From: an uncultured Bacteroidales bacterium
GTDB lineage: Bacteria; Bacteroidota; Bacteroidia; Bacteroidales; UBA932
Reading direction: 5' to 3'
Length of the DNA stretch: 47,027 nt
Assembly: GCA_946187865.1 (NCBI GenBank)
Contig: CAMHST010000014.1
Coordinates: 1 to 47,027, forward strand
Below the pieces are notes generated by a model. The model was not told the origin of the DNA. It worked only from the letters and a program-made list of their open reading frames with translations, and did no database searches. The position numbers were made by a program, and so were the translations under genes. Of the stretch, positions 8,975 to 16,065 are shown one piece after another (the first letter of the stretch is position 1; each line of letters starts with the position of its first letter).

Positions 8975-9006
8975 CAAAGTTGGGGAGAATATTTGTAAAA
9001 AGCAAG
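8975..9006 (-). promoter_or_regulatory. Candidate promoter for the POT transporter operon
   Basis: Minus strand: CTTG (9003-9006), 20 bases, CAACTTTG (8975-8982), one mismatch in each box from the phylum consensus. Predicted leader of about 25 bases to the ATG at 8943. Confidence 0.45.
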
Positions 9007-9020
9007 AGAGGGCCGAAATC

Positions 9021-9051
9021 CTTGCAATCCCGTTTTTTTTGTTTAACTTCG
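9021..9051 (+). promoter_or_regulatory. Candidate promoter for the exported protein at 9073
   Basis: CTTG (9021-9024), 19 bases, TAACTTCG (9044-9051), one mismatch per box. It diverges from, and nearly touches, the POT promoter at 8975-9006. Confidence 0.4.
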
Positions 9052-9072
9052 TGCGTTTTTAGTTAATGACAA

Positions 9073-9867
9073 ATGAAAAAATTATTTGCTGCAGTAATCG
9101 GCTTCGGCCTTTGCATCGGCCTGAATGCCCAAGGCCTCGGCGCCCGGATGGCGGACCTGGAGCTCGACCGCGAGATTGGGGACAGCCCTTTCAGCTATGA
9201 GCTAATCAGTTATCTCTATTTCGGATTCAACGGCATCGTGAACGCAGATGCCCAGATGGCTCCCCACTCTAATTTTTTCCGCAGCCAGGAGTTCGGCTTC
9301 AACATGGCGGAATTCGCCTTCAAACCCTATGAGAACGGGCGCATTTCCCTGGGCGCGGATGTCCACTGGAACTGGTATCGGCTCAGTAACGGCTTTTACT
9401 GGTGGCCGTACAATGTGAATACGCCGCAGTTCGCGGTGGAGAATGCCCTTTTGGTGCGCCCTGTCGCCATCGACGACATTTATAGCCGCTATTATGTCTC
9501 GGAGGTGAAAAAGTCCACCCTTTCTGTGTGCACGTTCAGTTTCCCCCTGGATTTTGCGCAGCAGTTTGGGAAAATCACCCTGCATGTGGGCGCGTCTTTC
9601 GAGATTAACCTGAACGCCTGCTCGCAGTTCAAGGGAACGGCCGCGGATGGCTCCGCCCTCAAGGAAATGGTTCCCACCGGCGCCAAGGAATCCCGCTATT
9701 CCCGGAATATCCGCACCAACCGCTTCACTTACAATATCCATGGTTCCGTCTCCTATGGCGGACTGGGCATCTACGGGCGGTACAATCCCATGCCGCAGCT
9801 GGGAGAGGGATTCGGCCCCCAGTTCAGCACCTGGACGGTAGGCCTGATCCTGGGCATGGGCATGTAA
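9073..9867 (+). CDS. Exported protein, probable outer-membrane beta-barrel, unknown function
   Basis: I do not recognise the family. The 264 residues start with a clear signal peptide (MKKLFAAVIGFGLCIGLNAQ, cleavage after the Ala or Gln at about 19-20). The mature part is rich in alternating aromatic and polar residues (YELISYLYFGFNG, VHWNWYRLSNGFYWWPYNV), and the end (FSTWTVGLILGMGM) is amphipathic, as in small outer-membrane barrels. No lipobox. It stands alone between the divergent POT gene and an intrinsic terminator, so it is probably a single-gene unit. A porin-like or structural outer-membrane role is inference only. Confidence 0.72.
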   Translation: MKKLFAAVIGFGLCIGLNAQGLGARMADLELDREIGDSPFSYELISYLYFGFNGIVNADAQMAPHSNFFRSQEFGFNMAEFAFKPYENGRISLGADVHWNWYRLSNGFYWWPYNVNTPQFAVENALLVRPVAIDDIYSRYYVSEVKKSTLSVCTFSFPLDFAQQFGKITLHVGASFEINLNACSQFKGTAADGSALKEMVPTGAKESRYSRNIRTNRFTYNIHGSVSYGGLGIYGRYNPMPQLGEGFGPQFSTWTVGLILGMGM

Positions 9868-9893
9868 ATCTTCCCGGACATCCTTCCTTTAAC

Positions 9894-9923
9894 CCCGCTT
9901 CCATCAGGAGCGGGTGTTTTTTT
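9894..9923 (+). terminator. Intrinsic terminator after the exported protein gene
   Basis: Stem CCCGCT (9894-9899) with AGCGGG (9909-9914), a 9-base loop, and a run of seven T (9917-9923). It lies 27 bases past the stop and just before the promoter of the next gene. Confidence 0.8.
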
Positions 9924-9936
9924 CTGTATTTTTCAT

Positions 9937-9944
9937 TATATTTG
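9937..9944 (+). promoter_or_regulatory. -7 box placed almost on the start codon of the acyltransferase gene
   Basis: TATATTTG fits TAnnTTTG exactly. The ATG at 9953 is only 8 bases beyond it, so the predicted transcript would have a leader of about 0-4 bases. The -33 position falls in the T-run of the upstream terminator and has no clear TTTG. Confidence 0.5.
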
Positions 9945-9952
9945 TAAAATAA

Positions 9953-10879
9953 ATGGAAGAGAAGAAAGACACTTGGGGCGTGCGCCTGATGACAGGCCTG
10001 CTATACCTGAACGGACGCCTGCCGCTATCCTATCACCGCTCCTGGGCCAGGTTCATCGCCTGGTTCATGCGCTCTGTGCTGCATTACCGGACAGATGTAG
10101 TGATGGTCAATCTCTCCCGCAGTTTCCCTCACAAACAGTACGGAGAACTCCGGGAGCTCAGCAAACGCTTCTACCTGCATTTCGCCCAGACCCTCACAGA
10201 GATGCTCTGGTTTGCCGGGTGCAAGGGGGAGCGCGGGCGCCAGCGCCTGAAAGACAGCCAAATCGTTCGTCTGACCAACCCGGAAGAGTGGAACCGCCTC
10301 TCGGGCGGGGCGCGGCAACTGGTGGTGATGCATTCCCATATGGGCAACTGGGAGCTCATGGGCGGCATCCGGCAGTACTTCGGCCAGGTAGAGCCGGATA
10401 TCGCGCCGGATGGCATCGCCGTTACCTATCTTCCCCTGCATAACCGTTTCTGGGACAGGGTTATAGCCCATATCCGCACCATGCCCGTGAAAGACCAGGG
10501 CTTCCGGGGATATGTCGCGGCAGACCATATCCTGCGTTTCGTCCTTTCCCGTCGGCAAGACAAATTCTGCTACGTGTTCAATACGGACCAATACCCGTAT
10601 CACGGGCAGGGGTCTATGCTGGTAGAGTCTTTCCTGAACCAGCCCACCCGTTCCATGACGGGAGCCGCCGCCCTGGCCTGCCGCCTGGACATGGCGGTGT
10701 GTTACCTGCGCTTTTTCCGGCAGGAAGACGGCAACTATACCCTTACGGTGGTCCCTTTGTCGGAGCACGCCGGCGGATGTACGCCGGAAGCCCTGATGAC
10801 CCAATATTACAAACTGCTGGAGGAAGACCTCCAGGTACAGCCCTGGAATTACCTCTGGACGCATAAAAGATGGAAATAA
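9953..10879 (+). CDS. Lipid A biosynthesis-type (LpxL/HtrB) acyltransferase
   Basis: Membrane-bound acyltransferase that adds a secondary acyl chain to lipid A or a related lipid, using acyl-ACP. The 308 residues have the HX4E catalytic motif HMGNWE (129-134) within VVMHSHMGNWELMGG, a short hydrophobic N-terminal part (about 12-42), and the conserved region near TDQYPYHGQGSMLVESFLNQPT, which includes the substrate-binding part of the LPLAT fold. Length is normal for LpxL homologues. Its stop codon shares one base with the ATG of the DUF4831 gene, so the two are coupled. Ornithine- or aminolipid acylation cannot be excluded from sequence alone. Confidence 0.87.
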   Translation: MEEKKDTWGVRLMTGLLYLNGRLPLSYHRSWARFIAWFMRSVLHYRTDVVMVNLSRSFPHKQYGELRELSKRFYLHFAQTLTEMLWFAGCKGERGRQRLKDSQIVRLTNPEEWNRLSGGARQLVVMHSHMGNWELMGGIRQYFGQVEPDIAPDGIAVTYLPLHNRFWDRVIAHIRTMPVKDQGFRGYVAADHILRFVLSRRQDKFCYVFNTDQYPYHGQGSMLVESFLNQPTRSMTGAAALACRLDMAVCYLRFFRQEDGNYTLTVVPLSEHAGGCTPEALMTQYYKLLEEDLQVQPWNYLWTHKRWK

Positions 10880-11871
10880 TGATCAAAAAATGCTTTTCGG
10901 CCTTCCTCCTGCTGTTGGCCGCCACCGGCCTTCGGGCACAGGAGGTTATATACAGTCTCCCTTCCACTACCTTTGTCATAGAGGTAGACGCCGTCCAGGA
11001 GTATTTCTTTGCCGGGCCCTATGCCGCCTACGCCTCCCGGATGCTGGGATTCGACGCCCCGCGTCAGAACTCGGTCAAGGCGCATGTCACCCGCCTGCGC
11101 CTGCTTCCCTGCGTAGAGGCAGACCCTTCCGTCCATTATCCGGCGGAAGTCGGCCTGGAAAGCCTTCTCACCCTGTCTTCCCAGGGCCTGGTTAGCTTCC
11201 GGGACACGCTGGAGGCCCGTTCCCTTTCCTGGCGCTTCTCTCCGGTCCCGCGGCGGGACTATTCCGACAAGGGGCTCACCTCGGACCGGCTCATGCGTAC
11301 GGAGACCACCATGGAGATGGTCCAGGTAGACACCGGCTTTGTCCAGATGCCGGTAACCCGGGAGGTGATGCAGGACAAAACCCTGGAAGACAAGGCGGCG
11401 GAGGCGGCCGAGATCATCCTTTCCGTCCGTCAGGAGCGGATGAATATCGCCATGGGGCATACCGATGCCACGTTCTCCGGCGAAGCGCTTGCGGCCGCGC
11501 TGGAGGAACTCTCCCGGATAGAGGAAGAGTACCTGGCCCTGTTCCGCGGCTATACGGTTAGCCGGCCCTTGCACGGGGTGTTCGATGTGCGTCCCTCCTC
11601 CGGGGAGCGGGTGCAGCGCTATGTCGCCTTCCTGCTGTCGGACCAGGACGGCCTGAAACCGGACGGGAAGGGCACCCCGTATTATCTGGAGCTGGAGGTG
11701 GAGTCGGAGCCGGAAGGCTTTGACGGGGGAGACCGCCGCCGCAGGAGCATCCGTTTCCGGGAACCGGCTATCTGCCGCGTGCGGCTGTCGGAAGACGGCC
11801 GTCAGCTGCTGGAAACCCGAGCACCCGTGTATCAGCTGGGCAAAGAGTGCATCATGAGTATCAACAAATAA
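10879..11871 (+). CDS. DUF4831 family exported protein
   Basis: Bacteroidales-specific DUF4831 protein of unknown role. The start at 10879 (MIKKCFSAFLLLLAATGLRAQ) is preferred over an ATG three codons upstream because it gives a compact signal peptide, cleaved after the Ala or Gln near 20, and overlaps the preceding stop by one base (TAATG). The mature protein (about 310 residues) begins EVIYSLPSTTFVIEVDAVQ, typical for the family, and has no lipobox, so it is probably periplasmic or bound to the outer membrane. It is co-transcribed with the lipid A-type acyltransferase, which hints at an envelope role, but this is inference. pepD begins 19 bases downstream. Confidence 0.82.
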   Translation: MIKKCFSAFLLLLAATGLRAQEVIYSLPSTTFVIEVDAVQEYFFAGPYAAYASRMLGFDAPRQNSVKAHVTRLRLLPCVEADPSVHYPAEVGLESLLTLSSQGLVSFRDTLEARSLSWRFSPVPRRDYSDKGLTSDRLMRTETTMEMVQVDTGFVQMPVTREVMQDKTLEDKAAEAAEIILSVRQERMNIAMGHTDATFSGEALAAALEELSRIEEEYLALFRGYTVSRPLHGVFDVRPSSGERVQRYVAFLLSDQDGLKPDGKGTPYYLELEVESEPEGFDGGDRRRRSIRFREPAICRVRLSEDGRQLLETRAPVYQLGKECIMSINK

Positions 11872-11890
11872 CACTATTAATACCAAAACT

Positions 11891-13348
11891 ATGAGTATCA
11901 AAGATTTGGAACCGAAAGTAGTCTGGAATAACTTCTATCAGCTGACCCAGATTCCGCGTCCCTCCAAGCACGAGGGAAAAGTGATTGAGTATCTGTATAA
12001 TTGGGGAAAAACCCGTGGCCTGGAAACCATTAAGGACGAGACGGGAAACATCATTATCCGCGTCCCTGCCACCCCCGGTTACGAGAACCGTCGCGGCGTA
12101 ATCCTGCAGGGCCACATGGACATGGTGCCGCAGAAAACGTCCGATTCCACCCATAATTTCCTCACGGACCCCATCGACGCCTATATAGACGGGGAGTGGG
12201 TGACGGCAGACCGCACCACCCTGGGGGCCGACAACGGCATCGGCGTGGCCATGGGCCTTTCCGTGCTGGAAGACCCTTCCGTCAAGCACGGTCCCGTGGA
12301 AGTGCTTGTAACCTATGACGAGGAAACCGGAATGACCGGTGCGACGAAACTGAAGCCGGGCATCCTGAAAGGGGATATCCTCATCAACTTGGACTCCGAG
12401 GACGAAGGCGAACTCTGCGTGGGTTGTGCCGGCGGCCTGGATGCATCGGCCTCTTTCAAGTACTACAAATATGCCGTTCCCGCAGGGCATAAGGGCCTCA
12501 AGATTACCGTGAAAGGTTTGCAGGGAGGACATTCCGGCATGGATATTTCCCTTTACAGGGCCAATGCCAACAAAGCGCTGAGCCGCATCCTGCTTCCGCT
12601 GATGGAGCTCTTCGGCGTCAAAGTGGTGAGTTTCACCGGCGGCTCGCTCCGCAATGCCATTCCGTTCGAGGCCGTGGCCGAGGTAGCCATTCCGGAGGAA
12701 AACGTGAACGCCGTGAAAAAAATGATCGACAGCATATTCAATGAAATCAAGGCGGAGTTCGCCGAGTCGGATCCTTCGGCAATCCTCCTTGTAGAGGATG
12801 TCCCTGCCGCCGCCAAGTTCATTCAGGGCAGCGTTATGCTCAGGGCCGTCAAAGCCATCATTGCCTGCCCTTCCGGCGTAATCCGCATGAGCCAGAGCAT
12901 GGCCGGACTTACAGAGACCTCCATCAACCTGGCCATCGTCCGTACGGAGAAGGGCAAGATTACGGTCCACTCCCTTATGCGCAGTGCCGTGGATTCCGCC
13001 AAGGCCGCCCTTGCCCAGCGGGTGCGTTGCATCTTTGAGCTGGCCGGGGCCGACTCCGTGGAATTCAAGGGCGGTTACAGCGGCTGGCGTCCCAAACTGG
13101 ATACGCCCATGAACAAGGTGATGATGGAGCAGTTCGAGAAAGTGTACGGTTATCCCATGAAGGTCATGGCTACCCACGGCGGTCTGGAATGTGCCCTGCT
13201 GGGTGCCAAATATCCCAATTGGGAGATGGTTTCCATAGGACCCACCGTCCGCTTCCCGCACAGCCCGGACGAGAAAGTGAACATTGCGTCCGTCGCCCGT
13301 ACCTGGGATTATCTGAAGGTGGTTCTGGAGAACGTGCCTGAAAAGTAA
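11891..13348 (+). CDS. pepD: Aminoacyl-histidine dipeptidase PepD (M20 family)
   Basis: Cytoplasmic zinc dipeptidase that splits Xaa-His (carnosine-like) and other dipeptides. At 485 residues it has the length of PepD. Metal site motifs are visible: QGHMDMVPQ (His75, Asp77), LGADNGIGVAMG (bridging Asp near 116) and TYDEETGMTGA (catalytic Glu pair near 145-146). A lid or dimerisation domain follows (GGHSGMDI near 215), and the C-terminal part again belongs to the catalytic domain (ATHGGLECALLG). It starts 19 bases after the DUF4831 gene and is followed by a strong hairpin at 13366-13404, so it is probably the last gene of the 9953-13348 unit. Confidence 0.95.
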   Translation: MSIKDLEPKVVWNNFYQLTQIPRPSKHEGKVIEYLYNWGKTRGLETIKDETGNIIIRVPATPGYENRRGVILQGHMDMVPQKTSDSTHNFLTDPIDAYIDGEWVTADRTTLGADNGIGVAMGLSVLEDPSVKHGPVEVLVTYDEETGMTGATKLKPGILKGDILINLDSEDEGELCVGCAGGLDASASFKYYKYAVPAGHKGLKITVKGLQGGHSGMDISLYRANANKALSRILLPLMELFGVKVVSFTGGSLRNAIPFEAVAEVAIPEENVNAVKKMIDSIFNEIKAEFAESDPSAILLVEDVPAAAKFIQGSVMLRAVKAIIACPSGVIRMSQSMAGLTETSINLAIVRTEKGKITVHSLMRSAVDSAKAALAQRVRCIFELAGADSVEFKGGYSGWRPKLDTPMNKVMMEQFEKVYGYPMKVMATHGGLECALLGAKYPNWEMVSIGPTVRFPHSPDEKVNIASVARTWDYLKVVLENVPEK

Positions 13349-13365
13349 GGCGCATTACGGATGTA

Positions 13366-13404
13366 AATAATGCCGGCGGGGAAATGGACCCTGCCGGCAT
13401 TATT
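13366..13404 (+). terminator. Hairpin terminator after pepD
   Basis: A perfect 12-bp stem, AATAATGCCGGC (13366-13377) with GCCGGCATTATT (13393-13404). The T-run is missing, as is common in this phylum. Confidence 0.65.
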
Positions 13405-13583
13405 GCATAGAGTACCGGTTGGCGACCGATCAAATCCCCTCTGCGGCACGGTTTGCAGGTATAAAGGTAGGGGATATCATGCCCTTCACCAAAGAAATGC
13501 CGGAGCTTTTTCTTACAGCTTATTTCCTTGTGAATCAGGTTTTTAGGGGAATTCTCCAAAAAAGGGGATGAAAATGCGAAATA

Positions 13584-13615
13584 TTTGGTTTTACGGGAAT
13601 TAATGCGTATATTTG
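13584..13615 (+). promoter_or_regulatory. Consensus promoter of the rpsF-rpsR-rplI operon
   Basis: TTTG (13584-13587), 20 bases, TATATTTG (13608-13615): both boxes are perfect matches. The predicted start site is about 13621, at the foot of the leader hairpin. Confidence 0.82.
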
Positions 13616-13619
13616 CAGT

Positions 13620-13649
13620 CCTTTTTGGGCCCTTGGATGCCCTAAAAGG
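13620..13649 (+). promoter_or_regulatory. rpsF leader hairpin, candidate S6:S18 autoregulatory site
   Basis: CCTTTT-t-GGGC (13620-13630), an 8-base loop, GCCC-t-AAAAGG (13639-13649): an 11-step stem with one T-T mismatch. It starts at the predicted 5' end of the message and ends 35 bases before the S6 start codon. Leaders of rpsF operons in other phyla bind the S6:S18 dimer; the known CCG bulge signature is not obvious here, so the role is a guess. Confidence 0.4.
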
Positions 13650-13684
13650 ATATAACTTATTTACAAACAATTAATTAACAAACA

Positions 13685-14056
13685 ATGGTTAACCAGTACG
13701 AAACCGTTTTCATTGCAACTCCCGTTTTGTCTGACACCCAGATGAAGGAAGCGGTTGCCAAGTACGTCAAGCTCATCACCGACAACGGTGGAGAGGTTGT
13801 GTACCAGGAGGATTGGGGCCTGCGTCAGCTTGCATACCCCATCCAGCACAAGACCACAGGTTTTTATTACCTGATCGAGTTCAAGGCAGACTCCCAGTTC
13901 GTTGCCACCCTCGAAACCCAGTATCACCGTGACGAGCGCATCATCCGCTACCTCACCGTCGCCCTGGACAAGGACGCCGTGGCCTATGCGGAAAAGCGTC
14001 GCGCCAACAAGGCCGCCAAGGCTGCTCCCGCCGCCGAAGCTCCCGCTGCTGAATAA
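13685..14056 (+). CDS. rpsF: 30S ribosomal protein bS6
   Basis: Small-subunit protein that binds 16S rRNA as a dimer with S18 on the 30S platform. The 123 residues start MVNQYETVFIATPVLSDTQ and include GGEVVYQEDWGLRQLAYPIQ and the C-terminal HRDERIIRYLTVALDKDAV typical of S6, then an Ala-rich, charged tail as in Bacteroidota. The start region is A-rich without a Shine-Dalgarno sequence. First gene of rpsF-rpsR-rplI, with no ssb between rpsF and rpsR. Confidence 0.97.
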   Translation: MVNQYETVFIATPVLSDTQMKEAVAKYVKLITDNGGEVVYQEDWGLRQLAYPIQHKTTGFYYLIEFKADSQFVATLETQYHRDERIIRYLTVALDKDAVAYAEKRRANKAAKAAPAAEAPAAE

Positions 14057-14061
14057 AATAT

Positions 14062-14067
14062 AGGAGG
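14062..14067 (+). promoter_or_regulatory. Strong Shine-Dalgarno sequence before rpsR
   Basis: AGGAGG, 8 bases before the rpsR ATG. The neighbouring rpsF and rplI starts have none. This matters because Bacteroidota ribosomes usually hide the anti-Shine-Dalgarno in a pocket formed by S21, S18 and S6. Confidence 0.7.
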
Positions 14068-14075
14068 ACAAAATT

Positions 14076-14345
14076 ATGGCAAACGAAAACAAAGAAATCC
14101 GCTATCTGAACCCTCCTACCGTAGAGGTTCGCAAGAAGAAATACTGCCGCTTCAAGAAGGCCGGTATCAAGTATGTAGATTACAAGGACCCCGAGTTCCT
14201 GAAGAAGTTCCTCAACGAGCAGGGTAAGATCCTTCCCCGCCGCATCACCGGTACTTCCCTCAAGTTCCAGCGCAAGGTTGCCCAGGCCATCAAGCGTGCC
14301 CGCTCCCTCGCTCTGCTTCCCTATGTTACTGACCTCCTTAAATAA
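14076..14345 (+). CDS. rpsR: 30S ribosomal protein bS18
   Basis: Partner of S6 on the 30S platform. The 89 residues contain the S18 core, [19 protein letters not shown] near residues 20-38 and [19 protein letters not shown] near 54-72, ending in a basic helix. It lies 19 bases after rpsF and 8 bases before rplI. It is the only gene in the operon with a full Shine-Dalgarno sequence. Confidence 0.97.
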   Translation: MANENKEIRYLNPPTVEVRKKKYCRFKKAGIKYVDYKDPEFLKKFLNEQGKILPRRITGTSLKFQRKVAQAIKRARSLALLPYVTDLLK

Positions 14346-14353
14346 TCTGCCTT

Positions 14354-14800
14354 ATGGAAATTTTGCTTAAGAAAGATGTAGCCAACCTGGGCTACGCCGG
14401 TGAAATTGTCAAGGTAAAGGCCGGTTATGCCATGAATTATCTGGTGCCGCAGGGCTTTGCCACCGTCGCTACCGAATCCGTGAAGAAGCAGCACGCGGAA
14501 ACCCTCCGCCAGCGCGCTCACAAAGAGGCCAAGCTCGTTGCCGATGCAGAGGCCCTCGCCGCCACCCTCTCCGCCCAGACCGTAGAGGTGAAGGTGAAAG
14601 TCTCCGAGAGCGGCAAGCTCTATGGCAGCGTGACCACCATCGACCTGGCCGACGCCCTGAACGCCAAGGGCCTGAACATCGACAAGAAGGATATCACCAT
14701 CCTTGCCGGTGAAGTGAAGGAACTGGGCCAGTACGAGGCCGCCGTGAAGATTTACAAAGCCATCAAGGGAACCTTCAAGTTCAACGTGGTAGCCGAGTAA
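14354..14800 (+). CDS. rplI: 50S ribosomal protein bL9
   Basis: Large-subunit protein bound near the L1 stalk. The 148 residues have the N-terminal L9 domain (MEILLKKDVANLGYAGEIVKV and YAMNYLVPQGFA), the long connecting helix rich in Ala, Glu and Lys (about 42-75), and the C-terminal domain (SGKLYGSVTTIDLADAL onwards). Normal length. Last gene of the operon, closed by a terminator at 14828-14860. Confidence 0.97.
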   Translation: MEILLKKDVANLGYAGEIVKVKAGYAMNYLVPQGFATVATESVKKQHAETLRQRAHKEAKLVADAEALAATLSAQTVEVKVKVSESGKLYGSVTTIDLADALNAKGLNIDKKDITILAGEVKELGQYEAAVKIYKAIKGTFKFNVVAE

Positions 14801-14827
14801 TCATTCCGCTGCTTGTATAGCAAATCA

Positions 14828-14860
14828 AAGGGACCGTTCATCAAGAGCGGTCCCTTCTTT
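14828..14860. terminator. Terminator between rplI and the ROK regulator gene
   Basis: Stem AAGGGACCG (14828-14836) with CGGTCCCTT (14848-14856), 11-base loop, then CTTTTA on the plus strand. On the minus strand it is followed by a weaker T-rich stretch, so it may stop transcription from both sides. Confidence 0.75.
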
Positions 14861-16062
14861 TATACCCTTCCGCCCAGCAGGCGGCTTTTTGACAGTAAAC
14901 TGGCGCCTATCGCACCGGCCTCGTTCCCCAGGCGCGATACCCGGATGATGGTGTCGTTGTTCACCAGGTTCAGCGAGTATTTGTTGACGGCGCTGCGGAG
15001 CGGAGGCATCAGATACCGTTCGGTAACCGACAGGCGTCCGCCGATGACCACCATGTCCGGATTGAACAGGTTGATCAGCCCGGCGACGGCCTTGCCCAGG
15101 GTGCTCCCGATCTGTTCGATACATTCGATGGCCGTGACGTCTTCCCGGCGGATGGCGTCCAGGATGTCATCCATGGTGAGGTCTGCGCCGGCTTTATAGG
15201 CGGCACTGAGCAGGGAAGGACGTCCCTCACTGAGTTTTTCCCGCATCAGTCTGTGCAGGGCGCTTCCCGACGCACCGGTTTCCAGGCAGCCGATCTTTCC
15301 GCATCGGCAGAATTGGTTGTTGTCCAGCAGGGGGAAGTGGCCGATTTCTCCCGAGAAACCGGATTTCCCGCTGAACAGTTTCCCGTCCAGGATCATTCCC
15401 ATCCCCAGGCCCCAACCCACGTTCAGGAACAGGAACGTCCCTTCCTCGCGTGCGATGCTGCTCATGTACTCTCCATAGGCCATGGCCCGGGAGTCGTTCT
15501 CCAGAGAGACGGGTTTGCCCAGATACTGCCGGAATACGTCCCGGATGGGTTTCTGCTCGCTGATGAAAAAGGAATAGCTGTATCCCGTGGAGTGGTTCAC
15601 GCGCCCGGTGAGATTGATCCCGTAGGCACGGATCCGGGCCTGGTCGATGTTCACGCCTGCCAGGTGGGCCTGAATGGCCTCGCACATCTGTCGCACCGAT
15701 TCCTCCGTATTGACAAGGGTGAAAGGAATTTCGTCCGTAAAATGAAGCACTCGGCCCGGGAAGTCGGTGATGGCCAGGGAGAAATAATGCTGGCATACGT
15801 CGATGCCCACAAAGAATCCGGCGTCCGGGTTCAGGCCATACAGGCTGGGCCGCCTGCCTGTCGTGGATTCCTGTTTCCCGAGCTCTGCCAAGTAACCATC
15901 CTGAATCATCTCGTTGACGACGCGGGTCACTTTGGGAATGCTGGTTCCCAGCTCATGGGACAGATCGGCCACGCTCAGGCCCGTCCCGTTGCTGCACAGG
16001 GCCAGCAGGGCTTTTTTCTCGGCGGCGTATCGGCCGTGGATGTCGTCCAGGAATTGTTTCAT
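14860..16062 (-). CDS. ROK family transcriptional regulator
   Basis: NagC/XylR-like regulator, probable sensor of a sugar or amino sugar released by the neighbouring locus. The 400 residues have an N-terminal winged helix (about 14-62: LSVADLSHELGTSIPKVTRV) and a ROK domain with the zinc motif H-x9-CRCGKIGC (His242, Cys252, Cys254, Cys259) and LENDSRAMAYGE (Asp190). The phosphate loop that is DxGxTK in ROK kinases reads DVCQHYF (88-94), so it is a regulator and not a kinase. It is the last gene of the leftward arm (DUF4434, MFS, ROK), 3 bases after the transporter gene, and probably acts at the divergent control region near 18.5 kb. Confidence 0.9.
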   Translation of the reverse strand: MKQFLDDIHGRYAAEKKALLALCSNGTGLSVADLSHELGTSIPKVTRVVNEMIQDGYLAELGKQESTTGRRPSLYGLNPDAGFFVGIDVCQHYFSLAITDFPGRVLHFTDEIPFTLVNTEESVRQMCEAIQAHLAGVNIDQARIRAYGINLTGRVNHSTGYSYSFFISEQKPIRDVFRQYLGKPVSLENDSRAMAYGEYMSSIAREEGTFLFLNVGWGLGMGMILDGKLFSGKSGFSGEIGHFPLLDNNQFCRCGKIGCLETGASGSALHRLMREKLSEGRPSLLSAAYKAGADLTMDDILDAIRREDVTAIECIEQIGSTLGKAVAGLINLFNPDMVVIGGRLSVTERYLMPPLRSAVNKYSLNLVNNDTIIRVSRLGNEAGAIGASLLSKSRLLGGRV

Positions 16063-16065
16063 GCC

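Larger units (their letters stand above)
13349..13683. other. Intergenic region between pepD and rpsF
   Basis: About 335 bases without a credible gene. It holds the pepD terminator hairpin (13366-13404), about 180 bases with nothing I recognise (13405-13583), the rpsF promoter (13584-13615) and the rpsF leader hairpin (13620-13649). Confidence 0.8.

Noticed and set aside
7588..9066. 492-codon open frame, Gly/His/Asp-rich, plus strand
   Set aside because: Antisense to the POT transporter gene; its odd composition reflects complementing hydrophobic codons.
13170..13670. 166-codon minus-strand frame across the pepD-rpsF gap
   Set aside because: It runs through the rpsF promoter, the pepD terminator and antisense to pepD; no protein-like features.
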